Assembly: GCF_000513195.1 (NCBI RefSeq)
Contig: NZ_CBVI010000076.1
Location: 1 to 51,371 of the forward strand
Reading direction: 5' to 3'
From: Bacteroides timonensis
GTDB lineage: Bacteria > Bacteroidota > Bacteroidia > Bacteroidales > Bacteroidaceae
DNA: 51,371 nt
Of this stretch, positions 37,997 to 46,592 are shown in pieces (position 1 is the stretch's first letter; the number at the start of each line of letters is the position of its first letter). The notes under the pieces were generated by a model that was not told the DNA's origin, did not search any database, and worked only from the letters and a program-made list of their open reading frames with translations. The translations under genes were made by a program, and so were the position numbers.

Positions 37997-38467
37997 TTAG
38001 CAACGTTGTATGTAGCTGTCGAAGCTATCTGCCGGTAACAAACCCAGTTTCCGTTTCAGCCGTTGCTTGGCTTTTACTACCGATGAAGTAGTAACATTGA
38101 AAAGCAATGCAATCGCTTTATTATTCAGGTGGGCACGCACCAGATAGCACAGTTTTAATTCCTGGGCGGTAAGCTGACGCTCCCCAAAATTTGCCAGGAA
38201 GCCACCCCCATAAAGCATATCAAGCAAGGCAAAGAGATTCTGCCATTCCCGTTCACTCTTAATAATACCGTAAGCCGGAGTTGTATGCAGCTTCAATAAC
38301 TGAGACATTGCCAGTAGTTGCGAAGCAGAAGAATCTATAGCCGCCGATACAGAACGAAGTTCCTTCACTTCTTTCGTCAACTGCTTGTTTCTAAACAATA
38401 AACATGTATTCCATTCGTACTGAGACTGAATTGTGTTTTCCGGAACTTGCTTATTCATGCTATTCAT
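37997..38467 (-). CDS. LuxR-type helix-turn-helix protein
   Basis: 156 residues. The N-terminal part is a helical, coiled-coil-like stretch (FRNKQLTKEVKELRS); the C-terminal ~60 residues match a GerE/LuxR HTH (LTAQELKLCYLVRAHLNNKA, then TSSVVKAKQRLKRKLGL). No receiver or ligand domain is visible. It begins 13 bases after the O-antigen-ligase gene and is the last gene of the peptide locus, so it may regulate that locus. The start could also be three codons later (MNKQ). Confidence 0.72.
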   Translation of the reverse strand: MNSMNKQVPENTIQSQYEWNTCLLFRNKQLTKEVKELRSVSAAIDSSASQLLAMSQLLKLHTTPAYGIIKSEREWQNLFALLDMLYGGGFLANFGERQLTAQELKLCYLVRAHLNNKAIALLFNVTTSSVVKAKQRLKRKLGLLPADSFDSYIQRC

Positions 38468-38480
38468 AATTATTGGTATT

Positions 38481-40079
38481 CTACTTTATTTTCTTCACCT
38501 CCCTACGCATTTCTTCTATAGCTGTTGAATGAATCTTCGGGTCTTTTGTAAGAACAATCCGTTTCATCTCTTCCAGTTTATCCGGCTGCCTAAAATCCGG
38601 TTCAGCATACAACTTTGCCAGCAGATAATAGGGGTAAATCCGTCCCGGCAGACGATAAGTTGATCGTATCAACCATTCTTCCGCCGCCAGATAATCTCCC
38701 GTTTGTTGGTAATTTTTGCCTATAATATTCAGTATCATCGGATCACTGCTATATTTCAGAGCCTCCATCAGAATACAGATAGACTCTTCCGGTTTCTGTT
38801 GTTTATGCAAGATATGACCATACTCAAACAAAAACGCTGCGCGCTTTTTGAGTAAAGGATAAAGTAATCGATATTCTTTTTCTACCGAACCATACGCACC
38901 AGCGTTATAGAATACTCGCGCATTCATCCAGTTCTTGCATGCTTGCTCCATACACAAATCATTCTTTAGGCGACTTGCTCCAATTACCCCTGCCAATATC
39001 ACCAATCCTATCCACTCCCAACGGTTATTTCTCAAAATACAAGCTAAAAGTAAACATATAGCCGTCACCACAAACACCGGCAATTGCAGCGGATAGGAAG
39101 AAAATGAAAAGATCATTAAGGAGAACACAGCGCCACAGATACCGAAACGCTTATTCCTGATTCCTATATGCAGGCAGAGCAATACAACCGCCAACAGGCA
39201 GAGCGTCAGAAGTCCTCCCAGTTCTACCGCAGACTGTAAATACTCATTAAAGGCATATTCAGGGCTACCTGCTACACGTTCTTCCCATAATTCATAATCC
39301 CCTGTTGCAAAATAAGCTTCTTGCGCATCGCCATAAGCAGCCGCAAAACCTCCCATGCCATACCCCAGCAAAGGTTGCTCCACCACAGCCCGACATGCAA
39401 TTCTCCATATAAACAGTCGTCCACGGGCAGAATCAGGTTTCAGTGCAAACATTAGCCAACCAGCCAGTACCAACACACACACTCCCCCAAATGCCGATAC
39501 AACAACCAATCTTCTGTATTGCTGCCACACTTTTTTCAGTTTACTTCCCCAATCTGCATAACAAGCATATACCCACAAACAGGAAATGCCTCCCGCCAAC
39601 CAAGCCGAGCGGCTCATTCCGGCCGGCAGGACACAAAGTATAAGCAAACCCGCCCCACCTGCCAATATACGCCCCATCTTCCCATCGCCAGTTAAATATT
39701 GGTGTAAGCAAACGGGAAGCGCCATCGCCAGATATCCCGAATAAGGACCGGGGTTAAAGAAAGACCCCGTCATGGCATATAATGAATGTCCGGAGTCTGA
39801 GAAACCATAGAGCTGACATATTCCCCGGATAGCTTCCATACTCCCCCAAAAGATCAACGCCCACGACACAATATCAGGAAACTCCCCACCTTTCTTATCC
39901 GCCCATACAGCAAGCAGTATGCAACCTGCTGCCACCAATACCCTTTTATCAAAAGCAAGCCATTGACCAACAACCTCTCCTGAAGGAAGTCCCGGATTTT
40001 CCACACACACCAGAGACAGCAAAATAAGACAAGCTATCCCTTTTAAACCAACCGCCAATATTGTTCGTATACGCCTCAT
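38481..40079 (-). CDS. O-antigen-ligase-like (Wzy_C) membrane protein with TPR tail
   Basis: 532 residues. About ten TM helices in the first 350 residues, with a Wzy_C-type periplasmic loop whose signature is AFNEYLQSAVELGG (a Phe stands where many family members have His). The last ~150 residues are soluble TPR-like repeats (ILHKQQKPEESICILMEALK, NYQQTGDYLAAEEWLIRSTY). The family includes O-antigen ligases, polymerases and protein O-oligosaccharyltransferases. No glycosyltransferases or capsule genes are nearby, so action on a protein or peptide is possible but unproven. Start overlaps the signal peptidase stop (ATGA). Confidence 0.82.
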   Translation of the reverse strand: MRRIRTILAVGLKGIACLILLSLVCVENPGLPSGEVVGQWLAFDKRVLVAAGCILLAVWADKKGGEFPDIVSWALIFWGSMEAIRGICQLYGFSDSGHSLYAMTGSFFNPGPYSGYLAMALPVCLHQYLTGDGKMGRILAGGAGLLILCVLPAGMSRSAWLAGGISCLWVYACYADWGSKLKKVWQQYRRLVVVSAFGGVCVLVLAGWLMFALKPDSARGRLFIWRIACRAVVEQPLLGYGMGGFAAAYGDAQEAYFATGDYELWEERVAGSPEYAFNEYLQSAVELGGLLTLCLLAVVLLCLHIGIRNKRFGICGAVFSLMIFSFSSYPLQLPVFVVTAICLLLACILRNNRWEWIGLVILAGVIGASRLKNDLCMEQACKNWMNARVFYNAGAYGSVEKEYRLLYPLLKKRAAFLFEYGHILHKQQKPEESICILMEALKYSSDPMILNIIGKNYQQTGDYLAAEEWLIRSTYRLPGRIYPYYLLAKLYAEPDFRQPDKLEEMKRIVLTKDPKIHSTAIEEMRREVKKIK

Positions 40080-40972
40080 TTTATTTTCTTCAAAGTCCTA
40101 TTCCATCTCACAGTATCCATATTTTTGTCTATTGACTTCCAGATACGCCAGGCTCTGCCCACAATAAAGGATTCCGGCAATAATCCCCAATAACGGGAAT
40201 CCAACGAGTTTTCTATTTTATCGCCGGAAACAAAATAATAATTCTCACGGAACTGATACTGATATATGATGCTGTCTCCCAACAAAACGGTATCCCCACG
40301 TACCGTCAATTTCCTTTCTTGCTCCCACTCTATCACATTTCTGTAAAGCACTTTAGTTAAAGGCGTCATTTTTATCATACTTCCTTTGGCAGGGATATAA
40401 AAAGGCCCGAATTCTCCTATATTCCAGTCAAGCAGTTTACTTTTAGGATAACTTCTCACAGCAATTCTCCACTCCTTTACTTTCCCCGATTCGAACACGC
40501 TTTGCAAGAAATCCTGCCCTTCTACATTTCCCAGCGGTTGCGTACAGTTACGTACGAGGTAATGAGCATCCCTGATTTCCAATGTATCTCCTGGCAGTGC
40601 CACACAACGCTTCACATAATATACCATCGCATCCAAAGCTATGCTATCCCGCCGTTTGGAATAAGGATAATTAAATACCAACACATCATTCCTCTTAAAT
40701 TTTCTCCAACCCGGCATACGATAAATATCAACTTTCTTCCCTTCCAACGATGTAATCACATTAAATAGCCTCGCCCCTTTTGAACATTTTTCTACCAGAA
40801 TATAATCTCCACCCAGAAGAGTCGGCTCCATTGAATCAGAAGGTATTTTAAAAGAGGTTATAAAAAACAACTGTAACGCTAAAAATACGATAATGGCAAT
40901 ACAGACACCAAAAGCAATATTCACGATTCTGTTACAGCATTTGCCTATCAACTTCTTTACATCTACCACCAT
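40076..40972 (-). CDS. signal peptidase I (S26), locus-specific paralogue
   Basis: 298 residues. TM anchor at about 20-40, nucleophile Ser47 in IPSDSMEPTLLGGDYI, general-base Lys121 in YYVKRCVALPGDTLEI, and the box E-like SGDKIENSLDSRYWG. All catalytic parts look intact. It lies in an operon of envelope proteins, overlapping its neighbours on both sides (10 bp upstream, ATGA downstream). This placement suggests a paralogue devoted to products of the locus. The NVEALA precursors have an Ala-x-Ala sequence that such an enzyme could cut. Confidence 0.9.
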   Translation of the reverse strand: MVVDVKKLIGKCCNRIVNIAFGVCIAIIVFLALQLFFITSFKIPSDSMEPTLLGGDYILVEKCSKGARLFNVITSLEGKKVDIYRMPGWRKFKRNDVLVFNYPYSKRRDSIALDAMVYYVKRCVALPGDTLEIRDAHYLVRNCTQPLGNVEGQDFLQSVFESGKVKEWRIAVRSYPKSKLLDWNIGEFGPFYIPAKGSMIKMTPLTKVLYRNVIEWEQERKLTVRGDTVLLGDSIIYQYQFRENYYFVSGDKIENSLDSRYWGLLPESFIVGRAWRIWKSIDKNMDTVRWNRTLKKIK

Positions 40973-42882
40973 ACCTGCCTGTCATTTTCGTAAGTGAAGA
41001 TACGCTCCTCCTTACCTTTCGTCCTGTTTTTAAGTAAATACAAAGCATCGCCAGGAACATTCTCGTAAACCAGCTCTCCACTTTCAGCCGTCATTATTCC
41101 CAATGAATGCCAGCCGCCCCTATCATAGTAGAATAATTCGTACACCTCACCGGCTACAATAAAGTTATCATCATTGCGCGGATAGTACACCAACTTATCC
41201 AGACGACATGGTTGCCCCAAGTCAAGACCGACCCAATAATCCTCTTGTTGAGGATCAGCTATCGTCATTAAGTCATGGTCAAAAGCACGTTTCTGCGAAG
41301 GAGGGCTTAATCCTTCTCCCATAGCTATCCCTTTTATCTCTTTCTCATCACAAAAGAAAGCAAGCTCCGCCAATGCACTCTTAGAAACTTTAGAAGAAAC
41401 GTAACGAACATAGCGATAAGATTTCACGGTTTGCAATTTTACTTCATTACAATAAACCGGAAAATCACAGATTGTATGCAACAGCTCAGTTTTACGGAAA
41501 CCGCTATCATTACTCGCTTCAAAGCGCCCGCCAATCAATTCATACCATCGGTTTGTCCAATTTGTCAACAGGATGTATTTGCGGTTCAGCCGCATCATCC
41601 GCTTTTGTTTCGAGGGAATAAGCTTCTTCACAGCTCCTCCTTTTCGTAATATGAAAGGAGCGTCCAACACTTCGGTCTTATCCTTTTTTACCACAACAGG
41701 CAAGTAAACGATAGAAGCTCCAAGATTACGAAAGACACAATTCCCCTTACAGATTTTACTTCTCGCAATAGTCTTCCAGTCTTCACCGGTTGTGAAAGTA
41801 CAAAGTTCTGCATATTCCGCCGCGCTATTAATCCGGATTACAACACTATCCGTCAAGCCATATTCCGCTGAAACATCCATTACCGAGTATTCTCTATCTT
41901 CTTCTCTGAAATAATTCTGTCGATAGACCTTTGCAGCCCGTTTCAGAGAATCTACCCGATATGAATAATTCGAATCCGGCAGAGCCAACGGTTTGAAAAA
42001 TGAGGAATCAATCCACGTGGCCGGACGAGGTATGGAATCTCCCTCATACAAAGTATATGTTTTTCCGTCTGTTCCCATCAGCACAATCCAAGAATGCCCA
42101 TTTTTACTATAATTAGCCCATCTTTCAACACAATCATAAGCTATCGGAATCCCCAACGCCCTCATAACGTTTCCTGTTACTATGCAACGCTGCTCACAAC
42201 GGGAAAATCTCGCATCTCGCATTGTCAGAACATCCAGTAAATACGGACATTTTGATGAAGCCGAACGGAGTTCTTTATCTACCACTCTTGCAAGCAAGGC
42301 AAAAGCCTGTTTCATATCCGTTACACCACGAATGCATCCGGCATAGTCTTGCATCAGACTATCCCGCCAGTGCTCAACCAACTGTTCATCACTGATGCGG
42401 TAAGGCAGAATATACCGACAAAACATTTCAAAGTTTACCTCTTTGTGCCAAGGAGCAGACTCCCAAGCCTGAAATGCCCTGTCTATGTTTTCAATGAGAT
42501 AGGAACTTTCAATCACTTCAAGATCATAAGACTTCACAAAGTCTTCATTTGAGTATCTCACAGAAGTTTCTCTCCAAAGACTATCTAGGAAATCACGGTT
42601 AAAGGGTTTTGCTCGCGTAGCCAGCTTTTCTTTATATATGTTCATCGCCTCTCCTTGATTAGAAAAATGCCCTACCATATTTTCAATCAAAAAACAGGCG
42701 GCTTCATATTTCAATGAATCACTCTGATAATGCAATAATACTTTTTCCAACTCATTACGATTGCTTCTTGAACTCTTTAATGCATACTTTATACCAATAG
42801 GAGTATTTTCCAAGTGGTTATTACAAGAAACACACATAAAAAGAGACAGAAAAATAACGATACAAGTTGATATATGATTCAT
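40963..42882 (-). CDS. transglutaminase-like lipoprotein with C-terminal discoidin-like domain
   Basis: 639 residues from ATG 42882, chosen because it starts a lipoprotein signal (FLSLFMCVSCNNHLEN); the ATG at 42915 would bury it. A transglutaminase-like core is seen at about 215-290 (RCEQRCIVTGNVMRALGIPI for the Cys, NGHSWIVL for the His). The C-terminus resembles an F5/8-type carbohydrate-binding domain (YWVGLDLGQPCRLDKLVYYP). It could be a surface or periplasmic peptidase or cross-linker. The product overlaps the signal peptidase gene by 10 bases. Confidence 0.78.
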   Translation of the reverse strand: MNHISTCIVIFLSLFMCVSCNNHLENTPIGIKYALKSSRSNRNELEKVLLHYQSDSLKYEAACFLIENMVGHFSNQGEAMNIYKEKLATRAKPFNRDFLDSLWRETSVRYSNEDFVKSYDLEVIESSYLIENIDRAFQAWESAPWHKEVNFEMFCRYILPYRISDEQLVEHWRDSLMQDYAGCIRGVTDMKQAFALLARVVDKELRSASSKCPYLLDVLTMRDARFSRCEQRCIVTGNVMRALGIPIAYDCVERWANYSKNGHSWIVLMGTDGKTYTLYEGDSIPRPATWIDSSFFKPLALPDSNYSYRVDSLKRAAKVYRQNYFREEDREYSVMDVSAEYGLTDSVVIRINSAAEYAELCTFTTGEDWKTIARSKICKGNCVFRNLGASIVYLPVVVKKDKTEVLDAPFILRKGGAVKKLIPSKQKRMMRLNRKYILLTNWTNRWYELIGGRFEASNDSGFRKTELLHTICDFPVYCNEVKLQTVKSYRYVRYVSSKVSKSALAELAFFCDEKEIKGIAMGEGLSPPSQKRAFDHDLMTIADPQQEDYWVGLDLGQPCRLDKLVYYPRNDDNFIVAGEVYELFYYDRGGWHSLGIMTAESGELVYENVPGDALYLLKNRTKGKEERIFTYENDRQVWW

Positions 42883-42904
42883 ATTTCTAAATATTGTATG
42901 AAAG

Positions 42905-43783
42905 TCACTTTGCATTTCCCGTTATACGAAGATGAATAGGAGATTTTTTTGCGTTACAATATACAGTTATCGTTTTATCAAAATATTCCGGATCATCAGC
43001 TTTATAAGTCACCTCTAACTTTATATCCTTGCCTGACAGTATAGGCTCTTCTGAGTAAACCACAGACACACAGCCACAAGAAGCATTTACGTCTTCTATG
43101 ACTAAAGGATTGTCACCTATGTTAGTCAAAACAAATATAGTCTTTTGTTCTTCTTGCCAAGCAAAATCACCAAGGAACACAGAAGCTTTATCAACTTTGA
43201 CTTTTGTTTCAATAGCTTTATTCTTCTTACTTTTCACCACTTCCTTTCCTTGAATAATACTCAAATATAATTCTTTTACATTAGGATTATGTATAGGGTT
43301 ACCTATTGCAGCAACATGACTATTAGAATCTAACAGGAAAGTTTGCAGTTGCATATCTGCAGGAAATCTGTTTAACCGGTCAAAGCTACTGTGTTCATCA
43401 ATATATACAGGATAATCAAATCCTGCTTTTTTAAGAAAGTGAATTAAATCCTTCTTCTTGTTTGACTGAAATACAAAAACAAAAGGAACAGATCCATTTG
43501 ATATAGAATCTACCACATATATAAATTCGCTCCACTTAGGTAACTGCAATTTACAACTCATACATCCTGTTGAATCAATATAACTAAAAATCGTATATTT
43601 TCCTTTTTGTAAATGTACTTTTCGCTCTTTATACTTCCTATTATAACTAACGAAAGATGTATCTTTTGGGAAAACAATCTCACGACTTTGCCAATATGAA
43701 ACAACTTGCGCTATCTTCTTTCTCTCGGCATCTTCACAAGAGCAGATAAAGATTATCACAATAACATAAATAAACGTTCTCAT
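42905..43783 (-). CDS. thioredoxin-like lipoprotein with DUF1573 domain
   Basis: 292 residues. Lipoprotein signal with Cys16 (IIFICSCEDAE). A thioredoxin-like domain follows, with a CxxC at Cys74-Cys77 (STGCMSC), then a C-terminal DUF1573 Ig-like domain with the family hallmark NASCGCVSV. It may handle disulfides in the envelope. Its ATG overlaps the stop of the upstream propeller gene (ATGA at 43780-43783). Immediate neighbours encode Cys-rich peptides, which are candidate substrates (inference). Confidence 0.85.
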   Translation of the reverse strand: MRTFIYVIVIIFICSCEDAERKKIAQVVSYWQSREIVFPKDTSFVSYNRKYKERKVHLQKGKYTIFSYIDSTGCMSCKLQLPKWSEFIYVVDSISNGSVPFVFVFQSNKKKDLIHFLKKAGFDYPVYIDEHSSFDRLNRFPADMQLQTFLLDSNSHVAAIGNPIHNPNVKELYLSIIQGKEVVKSKKNKAIETKVKVDKASVFLGDFAWQEEQKTIFVLTNIGDNPLVIEDVNASCGCVSVVYSEEPILSGKDIKLEVTYKADDPEYFDKTITVYCNAKKSPIHLRITGNAK

Positions 43784-44970
43784 TTACGTAAATAATATTT
43801 CAATATTACAGGATTATCATCTTCATTTAGCCGCTCCATTTTAGATATTTCTTCGGGCGACATCAAATGAGTATCCACCAGCCTCGACACATAATAAGGA
43901 TCCGCAATAGACATTAATACATTATCAACAATACCAAAACAAGGCAGCATAAAAAACGGGCTCCCTTCATTCAACAAAAAGCCCTCCTTCTTCTTTCTAT
44001 TATAAATATAGTTTCCACCGATACCTGTTTTACCTTTAGCAAAATAGATATAAACAAAATCATCATTAAAAAATTTCACCAAAGGAACTACAAATGCTGA
44101 CTTACGTATATACTGGGCTCTCTGTCTAATTCCCTTTGACAATTTATTTCTTTCATTATCTGTCTTTGTTTTTTCTGTGCCTATCCTTTTTCCTACTGCT
44201 ACTCCGGGCAGTCCTTCTTCTTTTATTTCAGAATCACCAAAGTCAAGATAAATAATAGGGATTAACTCTTTCTTTTCCTCATCTATTTGATAGAAGTAAT
44301 AATTAATACCTCTAGGAACAAAATACAAATTATCACCATTTTTGTAAAAGCATTCTCTATCCATTGTATTATCAGAAGAGATTGTTCCACCATAATTGGC
44401 AACTTCTACTTGCTGTGTCTTCAAATTTGCAAAAGTGACCTCTTGATCAGTCCAAATAGTTGGGACTGTAAATACATAATCATCAGCACTCAAAGCCATT
44501 AAAGCATCAAAATAGAACTCTGTTTTTATTGTTCTTTTAGCTATCAACTCAAATGTAGGACTATAAGTATATATCGTACCATAAGGACTTAGCAAATCAA
44601 TACCTTTCAAATAAGGGTTGAATTTAATATCTACCGCCATATGATATTCTTGTGGTCCTTCACCTTTCATTTTTCTTGAACTGCCAACGAACTCTCCCTT
44701 TCCTGAAAATGTATGTACTACTTGCTTTTTGCCATATATAGCATAAATATCCATATTCTTATCATATATCGTCTTCTTATAACCGTTTATTAAAGAAGAA
44801 TCAGTCGTCTCTAAGGGTACGATTTCAATTTTCTCGATGAATAACGAAGCATCAGAAGTGACCTTATGCACATTAACAGGTATTCTTTCAATATCAACAG
44901 CTGTCTTTGAATGCTTAGATGAACATGCACAAACAATCATCATCAAAATTACTATTAAAAATTTATTCAT
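43780..44970 (-). CDS. 6-bladed beta-propeller lipoprotein (module 3)
   Basis: 396 residues. Lipobox at MMIVCACSSKH. The rest is strand-rich with the family segment KMKGEGPQEYHM (a GxGPxEY-type motif shared with the propeller at 46593-47720). Such proteins are annotated in Bacteroidetes as 6-bladed beta-propeller proteins and often follow NVEALA genes. No enzymatic motif. Function unknown; binding of a peptide or partner is a reasonable guess. It is 115 bases downstream of the NVEALA-3 gene. Confidence 0.82.
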   Translation of the reverse strand: MNKFLIVILMMIVCACSSKHSKTAVDIERIPVNVHKVTSDASLFIEKIEIVPLETTDSSLINGYKKTIYDKNMDIYAIYGKKQVVHTFSGKGEFVGSSRKMKGEGPQEYHMAVDIKFNPYLKGIDLLSPYGTIYTYSPTFELIAKRTIKTEFYFDALMALSADDYVFTVPTIWTDQEVTFANLKTQQVEVANYGGTISSDNTMDRECFYKNGDNLYFVPRGINYYFYQIDEEKKELIPIIYLDFGDSEIKEEGLPGVAVGKRIGTEKTKTDNERNKLSKGIRQRAQYIRKSAFVVPLVKFFNDDFVYIYFAKGKTGIGGNYIYNRKKKEGFLLNEGSPFFMLPCFGIVDNVLMSIADPYYVSRLVDTHLMSPEEISKMERLNEDDNPVILKYYLRK

Positions 44971-44988
44971 AACACTATATTTTACAAA

Positions 44989-45077
44989 CTTGTATCAAAA
45001 GCCTTAAAGAATCTCAACAGTCTCTTTTATTACAATACGTATAAAAAGCAATTAGAGTAAAGACTTTCAATACAAGC
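44989..45077 (-). other. hairpin-forming intercistronic region after NVEALA-3
   Basis: CTTGTAT (44989-44995) and ATACAAG (45071-45077) are inverted repeats; inside them AGTCT/AGACT and CTTTTAT/ATAAAAAG also pair. It could protect or attenuate the mRNA between the peptide and propeller genes. No U-tract is present, so it is not a standard terminator. Confidence 0.35.
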
Positions 45078-45085
45078 TCTATTAA

Positions 45086-45367
45086 TTACATACAAGGAGA
45101 CAAGCACGAATCCGACATATAGCCACTAAATTTACAATCATCATAATGGATAAACCAACTCACATAGCAATCACCAGATGTAGTCCAACAAGTTCCGCCA
45201 TAGTCATCACAAACAATTTCTACTTCTGGTAATTCATATCTAGCCAAAGCTTCTATATTAGCCAAAGCCAAATCAGACATAGTGTCAGACTTCTGTGAAG
45301 CATAGACACCGTAACCCGCAATTGCTGCAAATGCTGCAACAAAAGCAATTTTCAAAAACTTTTTCAT
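45086..45367 (-). CDS. NVEALA-family Cys-rich peptide precursor (module 3)
   Basis: 93 residues from ATG 45367, chosen because it starts the signal sequence MKKFLKIAFVAAFAAIAGYG; the ATG at 45421 has no signal. The NVEALA motif appears as NIEALA at 37-42. The region after it is acidic and has six cysteines (53, 60, 67, 78, 88, 92) and no lysine before residue 79. The Ala-Leu-Ala at 40-42 fits a signal-peptidase cut site. The family (PF14055) has no established function. The mature product would be about 51 residues, perhaps with three disulfides. Confidence 0.85.
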   Translation of the reverse strand: MKKFLKIAFVAAFAAIAGYGVYASQKSDTMSDLALANIEALARYELPEVEIVCDDYGGTCWTTSGDCYVSWFIHYDDCKFSGYMSDSCLSPCM

Positions 45368-45414
45368 TGTAAAATTGTTTTTTAATTTAAAAATACGCTC
45401 AATTATCAATATCA

Positions 45415-45470
45415 AGCACAAACCAATATTGTGCTTCAGAGAAGCAAGATACAGAATATCTCACTGAGAT
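45415..45470 (-). promoter_or_regulatory. palindromic sites upstream of NVEALA-3
   Basis: Two short palindromes lie 48-103 bases upstream of the start: AGCACAA(7)TTGTGCT at 45415-45435 and ATCTCA-C-TGAGAT at 45458-45470. They could be operator half-sites. No good -7/-33 pair was found here. Confidence 0.3.
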
Positions 45471-45508
45471 CATTTCACATCATGCTGTCGTCACAGCTTA
45501 AAACCGGT

Positions 45509-45973
45509 TTATTTTTTTATTCTCACTAAGTGAGTCTTTTCCTTTGCAGCAGAATGATAACGATATTCTATTATCGGCTCATCCTTATTCACATCCGTAG
45601 CTATTATAACACCCTTCTGCTCATCTACTGAAATCCCATGAATATAGTGATCCAACACGTATTTCCGAAGCGGCTTACCTTCCAGACTGAATACATAAAT
45701 ATTTTGTCCACCATCCGGTAAATTAATGCCTTGCTTCGCTTTCTGCATAATATCCTTAAATGCACGTCCTTGAAAGACAACATAAATAGCACTATCTGTC
45801 ACTTGTATATCACTGAACCCCATGATACCGGTCGGTATGCCATAACCTTGGGAAATCTGAAACTCCGGTTCGCCATTAGGACCAATACGTACAATATGCG
45901 TACTATTTTTCAGATTATAAATTTCAAGAACTTCACCCAATTGAGTAACTGCTACCAGCACTTCGCACAACAA
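45509..45973 (-). pseudogene. 5'-truncated duplicate of a BF3164-type propeller gene
   Basis: Encodes only the last ~150 residues of the lipoprotein found intact at 48386-49441. Bases 45563-45962 match 48398-48797 without gaps and with about 15 differences over 400 (about 96%). It lacks a start, signal peptide and the first ~210 residues. It keeps a natural C-terminus (RYHSAAKEKTHLVRIKK) that the long copy lacks. The match ends at 45962. A TTG or GTG could give a short product, but I treat it as a remnant. Confidence 0.88.
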
Positions 45974-45987
45974 CTTCTTTTATACAA

Positions 45988-46571
45988 TCAAAAATACATT
46001 TCCCTCATTTTATCTATATAATATTTAGTCAATTCTCGAAAATCATCATCAGGAAAAAAGATATTAGAAATTACCCCCTTAAAATAGATACAAAAATAAG
46101 GAGTTCTATTTTCACCATCGATCAATCCTTCACAATTATAAATATGATTATTAATGCCATTTGAACGCTTAAACAACCCAAGATTCCTTTTATTTGAATA
46201 GTCAGCTATTATCATATATTTTATCTGTTTCTCATTAATAATTTCTTTTAGAACCCCTATTTGATTTATCACGCAATCAGAACAATCAACCTTTGAGAAC
46301 CGATAAATTAAAATTGGTTTTTCAAATTCAAAAAAAATGGATGTAAGTTTTGCCCATCTTCATTAGAAATCCCATCTATATTCAATGCCTTTCTTTCGAA
46401 ATTCCAACTGTCTATAATATTGTATTTCAATGTTTTTACATCGTTAGATAATTTATTGTTTTTATTATTCACAGAGACAATATTTATAGATTGTTTCTTA
46501 ATTAAAATTGCAGTATAAATTCCTGTTAATAATACCACAAACAACAAACAGGTTAATAAAATATTTTTCAT
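45988..46571 (-). pseudogene. thioredoxin-like lipoprotein or membrane protein, frameshifted at A8 (module 2)
   Basis: Two ORFs (46571-46308 and 46272-45988) form one protein if read through a frameshift at the A8 run 46330-46337 (T8 in the coding strand). The first gives MKNILLTCLLFVVLLTGIYT and ends shortly after NLHPFF; the other frame continues FEFEKPILIYRFSKVDCSDC and on through VINQIGVLKEII. The joined product is about 195 residues with a CxxC (CSDC) of thioredoxin/TlpA type. One more T would restore the frame. This is a true lesion, a phase-variable state, or a sequencing error. Confidence 0.8.
46330..46337. repeat. eight-base homopolymer at the frameshift
   Basis: A8 on the plus strand. 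Slipped-strand change of one base (8 to 9) would fuse the two halves of the redoxin gene into one reading frame. Confidence 0.85.
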
Positions 46572-46592
46572 TACAATAGGCTTTAGTTGTAA

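Noticed and set aside
45509..45973. Reading the duplicate propeller fragment as a real gene
   Set aside because: It lacks the signal peptide and first two thirds of the protein, and its match to the full copy stops abruptly at the repeat boundary.
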